From an uncultured Lachnospiraceae bacterium (GTDB lineage Bacteria; Bacillota; Clostridia; Lachnospirales; Lachnospiraceae): DNA of 7,838 nt. Each line of letters begins with the position of its first letter. The stretch's first letter is position 1. Location of the stretch: positions 1 to 7,838 of the forward strand of contig CAJOGB010000043.1 in assembly GCA_905233835.1 (NCBI GenBank), written 5' to 3'. Under the pieces are notes generated by a model, which searched no databases, was not told the DNA's origin, and saw only the letters and a program-made list of their open reading frames with translations. Position numbers and translations under genes: made by a program. Positions 1 through 4,043 of this stretch are shown here, piece by piece.

Positions 1-1359
1 AACAGATGCGGATACCTCTTCGGTCGCTGCACCGGCAGACATCATTGCGTCATTTACCTTACCCATGTTGTCATGGATATGACCAAACTTCATGGAAAGC
101 TCGGTTGCAACCTGATTCATCTTCAAAGAAGAATCATTTACATTTGTAGAGCCGGTAGTAATTCGGCTGATTACATCACGGTTGTTTTCATACATTTCAT
201 TCAACGAACCGCTCATCATACCGATTTCGTCTTTGCCTTTGGCATCGATTTTATCTACGGTAAAGTCACCCTTTGCCAAGTTCATAGCGAATGCCTTTAC
301 TTTATTCATAGTTTTTGAAAGGCCATTTGCGATTAAAGCAATTACGATAGAGCAAAGTCCTGTTGCAACGACACCCATTATGATAAGAAGCGCTGTTAAA
401 TTCTTAACCGGAGCATTGATTTCTGACTGTGGCATCTTAATCATAAGGTGCCAGTTCACTCCAGGAATTGTTGCATAATACAAATTATAAGATTCTGAAC
501 TTTCATCATATGTTACAAGTCCGGATTCGTTGGAAAGAATGGTATTTCCTGCTTTTACAAGGGAAGCATTCTCATCTTCCGAAATATTTGCTCCATCCTG
601 GACCTTTTGATTATCCTGTGTATAAATATATGTACCATCGGATGCTAACAACATTGCTGTACCGTTTTCTCCAACCTGAATGGAAGAAACAATATCAACC
701 ATAGTATCCAAAACGATATCACAGGTAACGCATCCTAAATATGTACTTCCGGAATAAATCGGAGCTGAGCAAGATGCCATGACCACGCCTGATGACGGAT
801 CATAATAAGGATCGGTAATTGTAGCCGAGCCAGCCGGCATGGACTTTGTATCTGTATAGTATTCCTGTGAGAAATAATCATATTCGGCATTACTGTACTC
901 ATATGTCTCTACAACAGAACCACCATCTTTATACCAATACGGTCCCATATACATCTGTTCCGGATCATATACATACGGCTCAAACCAAATACCTGCACCG
1001 TTAATAATATCGCTTTCTGTCACCGCTTCGGAAAAACTATCCCGAAACATATCCATAGAAGTCTGGGTATAATACATACCAACTTCTCTGGCAAGCGACA
1101 CACACTGTATTCGAACAATATCCAAATCAGCATTGATTTTCGCACTATTGGCGGACAGTTCAGCATTCATTGTTTTCTGAACTTCCGTATTAATCGTCTT
1201 CTTACTGTTTACCGCACTTACGCTGGTCAAAATAACAAGAGCAATAATAACCGTCGGCAACAGTTTTAACATCATTTGTTCGCGGATGCCGATTCCTCCG
1301 CTCTTCTGCTTTGGCTGGGTCGGCTTTTTCGCCTTCACCTGCTTCTTGTCTTTACTCAT
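1..1359 (-). CDS. Methyl-accepting chemotaxis protein, N-terminal 453 residues (C-terminus beyond window)
   Basis: Membrane chemoreceptor that would sense a ligand outside the cell and control the CheA-CheW kinase. The frame is open from ATG at 1359 to the window edge. Visible order: a lysine-rich cytoplasmic start (1-28), a first membrane helix (about 31-50), an extracellular region of about 260 residues with dCache character (about 52-315, including DPYYDPSSG and CSAPIYSG), a second membrane helix (about 321-344), a HAMP domain (about 345-400, with KGDFTVDKI and KDEIGMMSGSLNEM), then the start of the coiled-coil signalling domain (GAATEEVSASV). The methylation and CheW-contact regions lie outside the window. 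The start is supported by GGAGGG six bases upstream and by fit to the family. At the usual Arg-Trp-Tyr position of amino-acid-binding dCache domains it seems to read QEYY, so the ligand is unclear. The gene appears monocistronic. Confidence 0.93.
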   Translation of the reverse strand, partial: MSKDKKQVKAKKPTQPKQKSGGIGIREQMMLKLLPTVIIALVILTSVSAVNSKKTINTEVQKTMNAELSANSAKINADLDIVRIQCVSLAREVGMYYTQTSMDMFRDSFSEAVTESDIINGAGIWFEPYVYDPEQMYMGPYWYKDGGSVVETYEYSNAEYDYFSQEYYTDTKSMPAGSATITDPYYDPSSGVVMASCSAPIYSGSTYLGCVTCDIVLDTMVDIVSSIQVGENGTAMLLASDGTYIYTQDNQKVQDGANISEDENASLVKAGNTILSNESGLVTYDESSESYNLYYATIPGVNWHLMIKMPQSEINAPVKNLTALLIIMGVVATGLCSIVIALIANGLSKTMNKVKAFAMNLAKGDFTVDKIDAKGKDEIGMMSGSLNEMYENNRDVISRITTGSTNVNDSSLKMNQVATELSMKFGHIHDNMGKVNDAMMSAGAATEEVSASV

Positions 1360-1467
1360 ATCTGCCCTCCCAAACTTATGCTAAAAAACAAGGTTCGTAC
1401 CCAATATTTTAATGGATTTTTTTAAAAAAAACACCCGAATTATACAATATTGCAGACAAAACGCATG

Positions 1468-1494
1468 ATTTCGCTTTTTTGAACAACTTCTTTA
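1468..1494 (-). promoter_or_regulatory. Candidate sigma28 (SigD/FliA-type) promoter for the chemoreceptor gene
   Basis: On the minus strand TAAA (1494-1491) is followed by 15 bases and then AGCGAAAT (1475-1468). The known motility sigma consensus is TAAA-N15-GCCGATAT. The -35 and the spacing match exactly and the -10 matches at 5 of 8 bases, including the central CGA. It sits about 110 bases upstream of the start codon, suggesting a leader of about 100 bases. A TATAAT at 1444-1439 is an alternative -10 but lacks a good -35. Confidence 0.42.
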
Positions 1495-1517
1495 TAGATT
1501 TCTTGTGCAAAACTTAC

Positions 1518-1555
1518 AAATAAAAACAGCCCGACTGAATCATCAGCCGAGCTGT
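1518..1555 (-). terminator. Rho-independent terminator of the three-gene cassette
   Basis: Two 13-base arms, 1543-1555 and 1526-1538, pair around a 4-base loop (1539-1542) with two G-T wobbles. On the minus strand they are followed by TTTTTATTT. The hairpin lies about 40 bases past the stop codon of the last cassette gene and separates it from the chemoreceptor promoter. Confidence 0.85.
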
Positions 1556-1595
1556 CTAAATTGCTTTTTTATAATGAATGCCTCTCCGTAGAATA

Positions 1596-1826
1596 TTAGA
1601 TTTCAGCTTGTACCATACGGCCAAAATTTAATTCGTCTTTGTACAAGTCATAGATGTAAGCTGAGCTTTCACGATAAAGTCCTGTCTCCACATCCTGCAA
1701 TTTATCAAACACTTCGGACTCATAAAACAGATTCATTGCATCGTCATATTCTATATGCTGGTCTTTTGATAACATTTCAACTATGTCTTGAATCACATAC
1801 TCTATTAATTGTTTTTTTTCATTCAT
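1596..1826 (-). CDS. Small acidic protein, third gene of the DUF3990 cassette (76 aa)
   Basis: Function not known. The 76-residue product is strongly acidic (about 18 Asp/Glu against 7 Lys/Arg), with no membrane segment or signal peptide. It should be mostly helical. The central stretch FYESEVFDKLQDVETGLYRE and the following SSAYIYDLYKDEL look like a conserved core of small proteins that accompany DUF3990 genes, but I cannot name the family with certainty; it may be a distant DUF3791 relative. Its ATG overlaps the stop of the upstream DUF3990 gene by 8 bases (ATGAATGA), and AGGAAGG lies about six bases upstream within that gene, so translation is probably coupled. An acidic partner made after a putative ADP-ribosyltransferase could be an antitoxin or a chaperone; this is inference from context only. 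Confidence 0.8.
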   Translation of the reverse strand: MNEKKQLIEYVIQDIVEMLSKDQHIEYDDAMNLFYESEVFDKLQDVETGLYRESSAYIYDLYKDELNFGRMVQAEI

Positions 1827-2325
1827 AGCTAACCTTCCTCAATAAAGAAACAGCGGCTGGTGTATGAAAAGAAAACTGAGACGACGTCTTCTTATAAATC
1901 ATGCCCTTAAGTAATGTATCAAAGTCAATTATTTCCTCTTCATACTGTCTAAACAATATTGCCATATTATCATCAGCAACTGGACCAATAACAATATCAT
2001 ACTTAGAGTCGTGATTGCTCAGTGGATTAGAATAATCATCAAAATCCCTATTTCGGTTATTCATAACAAATCGAGCCCACTCTTCTGATGTCTCTTCACC
2101 GAAGTTCATAATATTCAAATTGGTATAATCCCTAAATGAATCATCTATTTCGAATATGTTTAAAACAGGATCTCCACCGTAGATCTTTGCTACTCTTTCA
2201 GCCATTCGTTCCGCCTGCTCCGGAATATCGGTTAAATAAAAACCCCTTCCAAAGTCCTTATATGGTCTACAGGCTGACAGACTTATATTTTTAATGTCAA
2301 TATTACTACCATGATAAAGAATCAT
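1819..2325 (-). CDS. DUF3990-family protein with ADP-ribosyltransferase-like motifs (168 aa), putative toxin or effector
   Basis: Resembles the DUF3990 family, which is placed with the ADP-ribosyltransferase fold. Such enzymes use NAD+ to modify a protein or nucleic acid; the target here is unknown. Visible features: an N-terminal LYHGS (residues 3-7, candidate NAD-binding His5), DFGRGFYLTD (24-33, candidate Tyr30), a family-typical YDIVIGPVADDNM (109-121), and SSQFSFHT near the C-terminus (148-155), where Gln150 may take the place of the catalytic Glu found in classic toxins. There is no signal peptide or membrane helix, so it is probably cytoplasmic. The frame can be extended upstream to 2349, but I chose ATG at 2325: it starts directly with the conserved MILYHGS, has GGAGG six bases upstream, and overlaps the preceding stop as ATGA. 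Flanked on both sides by tiny overlapping genes, as in toxin-antitoxin operons. Confidence 0.85.
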   Translation of the reverse strand: MILYHGSNIDIKNISLSACRPYKDFGRGFYLTDIPEQAERMAERVAKIYGGDPVLNIFEIDDSFRDYTNLNIMNFGEETSEEWARFVMNNRNRDFDDYSNPLSNHDSKYDIVIGPVADDNMAILFRQYEEEIIDFDTLLKGMIYKKTSSQFSFHTPAAVSLLRKVSYE

Positions 2326-2540
2326 ATGGTGCCTCCGTTTCTCCGGCAAAGAACCTGTAAATCTTCTATAACATTATCAAACGATAATACATGTTCTTCC
2401 TCATAGAAATCCTTAAGAAACTCTATTCCTTTGAAATCTCTCAAGTATCTATATGATTCCTTAACACTCATGTTAAATCTATCTGCGAAGACATTTACAC
2501 ATGCAATTGTATAATTAATCAGTTTTCTCTGATAACTCAT
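2322..2540 (-). CDS. DUF3791-like small protein, first gene of the cassette (72 aa)
   Basis: Predicted small helical cytoplasmic protein of unknown biochemical function. The pattern of an aromatic-rich first helix (KLINYTIACVNVFADRF), a middle helix (KESYRYLRDFKGIEFLKDFY), then EEHVLSFDNVIEDL and a CRRNGG tail fits the DUF3791 family, which I know as a frequent neighbour of DUF3990 genes. ATG at 2540 is preceded by GAGGA with an 8-base gap. Its TGA stop overlaps the ATG of the DUF3990 gene by four bases, which argues for coupled, stoichiometric synthesis. Being first in the operon and next to a palindromic promoter element, it could be an antitoxin or autoregulator; that is inferred from operon logic only. 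No classical helix-turn-helix was recognised by eye. Confidence 0.82.
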   Translation of the reverse strand: MSYQRKLINYTIACVNVFADRFNMSVKESYRYLRDFKGIEFLKDFYEEEHVLSFDNVIEDLQVLCRRNGGTI

Positions 2541-2575
2541 AACTAATATCCTCTTGAAGTCGACATTTCTAAGTC

Positions 2576-2590
2576 TATAATAGCATTATA
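2576..2590 (-). promoter_or_regulatory. Candidate -10 element and palindromic operator of the cassette
   Basis: TATAAT-AGC-ATTATA is a perfect 6-bp inverted repeat with a 3-base centre, so a consensus -10 is present on both strands. On the minus strand the -10 at 2590-2585 would start RNA near 2578, about 38 bases before the first cassette ATG. No good -35 was found at 16-18 bases on the minus strand. The overlap of palindrome and -10 would suit binding of an autorepressor. Confidence 0.35.
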
Positions 2591-2656
2591 TAAGGTTTTT
2601 ATCTACAAACTTTGCATAAATACAATCGGGAGTCTCTATCATTTTCTTTTTAATAT

Positions 2657-2797
2657 ACAAGAAATGAACCTGCGGTCTCGTGGGGCCCCGGAGCCCCACT
2701 CGGTCGGTGCTCCTCGCTGCGCGAGGGTCGTCCACCGGACGACCGCACCCTCTGCGCCCGAACGAGCATTCGTACCTTGTGAGCGTCACAGGTTCAT
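2657..2797. other. GC-rich multi-hairpin element bounded by inverted repeats (possible structured RNA, miniature mobile element or tRNA relic)
   Basis: A GC-rich island (71 of 92 bases over 2669-2760 are G or C) between AT-rich flanks. The ends form a 9-bp inverted repeat, ATGAACCTG (2664-2672) with CAGGTTCAT (2789-2797). Inside are perfect stems: 2680-2686 with 2693-2699 (7 bp), 2712-2717 with 2721-2726 (6 bp), 2726-2733 with 2737-2744 (8 bp), 2762-2765 with 2770-2773 (4 bp) and 2778-2782 with 2786-2790 (5 bp). GGTGC (2706-2710) can pair with GCACC (2745-2749) to enclose two of these as a three-way junction. Two blocks resemble the nearby tRNA-Pro in the same order: 2657-2679 (T-arm) and 2749-2764 (anticodon arm). 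Open frames across it look accidental. Direction of any transcript is unknown. Confidence 0.6.
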
Positions 2798-2818
2798 ATT
2801 ATGGTTCATATATAATGA

Positions 2819-2848
2819 AAAAGAGTAACCCATTTGGGTTACTCTTTT
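2819..2848 (-). terminator. Terminator downstream of tRNA-Pro, probably working in both directions
   Basis: Perfect 13-bp stem (2819-2831 with 2836-2848) and a 4-base ATTT loop. The A-rich outer part gives a U-run on either strand. On the minus strand it begins six bases after the tRNA 3' end, as expected for the tRNA transcript. Confidence 0.8.
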
Positions 2849-2853
2849 CATTA

Positions 2854-2927
2854 TCGATGCGACAGGATTTGAACCTGCGACCTCTGCGTCCCGAACGCAG
2901 CGCTCTACCAAACTGAGCCACGCATCG
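2854..2927 (-). tRNA. tRNA-Pro, anticodon CGG
   Basis: The minus strand folds as a complete tRNA: 7-bp acceptor stem (2921-2927 with 2855-2861), D stem GCTC/GAGC with loop AGTTTGGTA, anticodon stem CTGCG/CGCAG with loop TTCGGGA (anticodon CGG at 2893-2891), five-base variable loop AGGTC, T stem GCAGG/CCTGT with loop TTCAAAT, and discriminator A at 2854. The C1-G72 pair and A73 agree with known bacterial proline tRNA identity. CCA is not encoded, so it must be added by nucleotidyltransferase. It would decode CCG codons. Confidence 0.96.
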
Positions 2928-2934
2928 TAAATAT

Positions 2935-2962
2935 TTTCGGCTGGCAAAAACGCCAGCCGAAA
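2935..2962 (-). terminator. Hairpin between glucokinase gene and tRNA-Pro (weak terminator or tRNA leader)
   Basis: Perfect 11-bp stem TTTCGGCTGGC (2935-2945) with GCCAGCCGAAA (2952-2962), loop of six. On the minus strand it follows the glucokinase stop by 12 bases, but the tail is only ATATTT, not a clean U-run. It may end glucokinase transcripts. It could instead form the 5' leader of the tRNA precursor if the promoter at 2964-2992 is used. Confidence 0.6.
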
Positions 2963-2963
2963 T

Positions 2964-2992
2964 AATATACCACACTATTCGTGAATAATCAA
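2964..2992 (-). promoter_or_regulatory. Candidate sigmaA-type promoter for tRNA-Pro inside the glucokinase 3' end
   Basis: On the minus strand TTGATT (2992-2987) and TATATT (2969-2964) are separated by exactly 17 bases, matching the consensus at 4 of 6 and 5 of 6. It overlaps the last codons and stop of the glucokinase gene. Transcription would begin within the hairpin at 2935-2962. Confidence 0.4.
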
Positions 2993-3916
2993 CCCCACAC
3001 CACCAAAAATTCCTGCGTCATTTCCGAGGGTCGCAAGAGTGATTTTTGTATTGGCGCAAGCATGGAAAATTCCAACATCAAAACCTTCTTTGATTTCATC
3101 GATAATAATCTGTCCGGCTTTGGAAACACCGCCCCCGATTAATACGATTTCCGGATTGATGACGTTACATACGGTAGCGATCATCTTTCCTAATAAATAG
3201 CAAACCTGATGAACTACTTCTTTTGCAAGTTCATCGCCGGCCTTCGCCTGATCGAATACATCCTTTGCACTAAAGTCGCCCATGTCGCGAAGTGCGGATG
3301 GCTTCCCACTTCGATCCAAATGACGATGTGCCATCATAACGATTCCGGTAGCGGAAGCGTACTGTTCGATACATCCGTGATTTCCGCAGTTACACTGTAA
3401 GATTTCATCTTCGTTTACAACGATGTGTCCGATTTCTCCGGCAGCTCCGTTAAATCCGGTTAAGATGCGGTTATTTAAAATTACGCCACCGCCGATTCCG
3501 GTACCAAGAGTTACCATAACCACACTGTGGCATCCTTTTCCGGCACCCATCCAAGCTTCACCTAAGGCTGCGATGTTTGCATCGTTTGCGGCGCGAACCT
3601 TAAGTCCGGATAATTCTTCCATCTGGGCAACGATTGGAACTACGCCCCAGCCAAGATTTACACATTTATTTACAACACCGTCTTCGGTAACGGCGCCCGG
3701 CAAACCGATTCCGATGCCTTCCACATCGTCCTTGGTCAACCCTTTTTCCACCATCTTATTGTGAACGGCTGCCACGATATCATGGGGAATGCTTTCTCCG
3801 TTATTATCCGTATTGGTCGGGATTTCCCACTTATCGATAAGTGTTCCGTTTGTCTCGAACAATCCAAGCTTACAGGTTGTTCCTCCGACATCCACGCCGA
3901 ATCCGTACTTTTTCAT
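2975..3916 (-). CDS. glcK: ROK-family glucokinase (313 aa)
   Basis: Cytoplasmic sugar kinase that would convert glucose and ATP to glucose 6-phosphate for glycolysis. Features in order: the N-terminal phosphate-binding motif DVGGTTCK (9-16), the catalytic-base region AANDANIAALGE (Asp112), a second phosphate loop LGTGIGGG (137-144), EIGH (161-164) where Glu161 and His164 fit sugar and zinc binding, the ROK signature CNCGNHGCIE (Cys175, Cys177, Cys182 as zinc ligands), and the C-terminal adenosine-binding GGGVS (261-265). No DNA-binding helix-turn-helix precedes the kinase domain, so it is an enzyme and not a ROK repressor. Length is normal for Firmicute glucokinases. ATG at 3916 has GAGG eight bases upstream and starts just before the first beta strand. 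It follows the penicillin-binding protein gene by 127 bases in the same direction. Sugar specificity is inferred from overall resemblance to glucokinases. Confidence 0.94.
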   Translation of the reverse strand: MKKYGFGVDVGGTTCKLGLFETNGTLIDKWEIPTNTDNNGESIPHDIVAAVHNKMVEKGLTKDDVEGIGIGLPGAVTEDGVVNKCVNLGWGVVPIVAQMEELSGLKVRAANDANIAALGEAWMGAGKGCHSVVMVTLGTGIGGGVILNNRILTGFNGAAGEIGHIVVNEDEILQCNCGNHGCIEQYASATGIVMMAHRHLDRSGKPSALRDMGDFSAKDVFDQAKAGDELAKEVVHQVCYLLGKMIATVCNVINPEIVLIGGGVSKAGQIIIDEIKEGFDVGIFHACANTKITLATLGNDAGIFGGVGLIIHE

Positions 3917-3946
3917 TTTAAAAACCTCGATTTTATTAGTTTATTA

Positions 3947-3967
3947 TGCTGTTAGACTAAAACAGCA
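3947..3967 (-). promoter_or_regulatory. Inverted repeat in the glucokinase upstream region, possible operator
   Basis: TGCTGTT (3947-3953) and AACAGCA (3961-3967) are perfect 7-bp arms around AGACTAA. The repeat lies 31-51 bases before the glucokinase ATG, near where a promoter would be expected (weak candidate TTGGAA, 17 bases, TATGTT reading toward the gene). It lacks a following U-run, so it is not a convincing terminator for the upstream gene. Confidence 0.3.
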
Positions 3968-4043
3968 ACATATATTTTATCACGTCAGTTTCCAAGAAAC
4001 AACGAAATTCCGTTACGAAAATAATTTTCGAAAAAATAGTTTC

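Noticed and set aside
73..704. Plus-strand frames in the first 700 bases
   Set aside because: The minus strand codes continuously for the chemoreceptor there, with HAMP and dCache features, so these are antisense shadows.
1416..1430. Self-complementary T-run/A-run in the chemoreceptor leader
   Set aside because: Simple AT tract in an AT-rich leader without GC stem; it gives no terminator or riboswitch pattern.
2791..2811. Direct repeat GGTTCATAT at 2791-2799 and 2803-2811
   Set aside because: Only nine bases with a three-base gap. It could be slippage; there is no matching copy at the other end that would make it a target-site duplication.
2586..2916. Two open reading frames across the GC-rich element, one per strand (minus 2586-2789, plus 2680-2916)
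   Set aside because: Their products follow the hairpins and the antisense of the tRNA (for example MRQDLNLRPLRPERSALPN is reverse tRNA sequence), and neither has a good ribosome binding site or family resemblance.
3423..3764. 113-codon plus-strand frame inside the glucokinase gene, and similar antisense frames in the penicillin-binding protein gene
   Set aside because: They lie fully opposite clearly coding sequence with all family motifs, and their products look like frame shadows of it.
4016..4030. Small hairpin CGAAAA-TAA-TTTTCG after the penicillin-binding protein stop
   Set aside because: Weak AT-rich stem with no U-run on the minus strand, so it is unlikely to be a terminator; transcripts may read into glucokinase.
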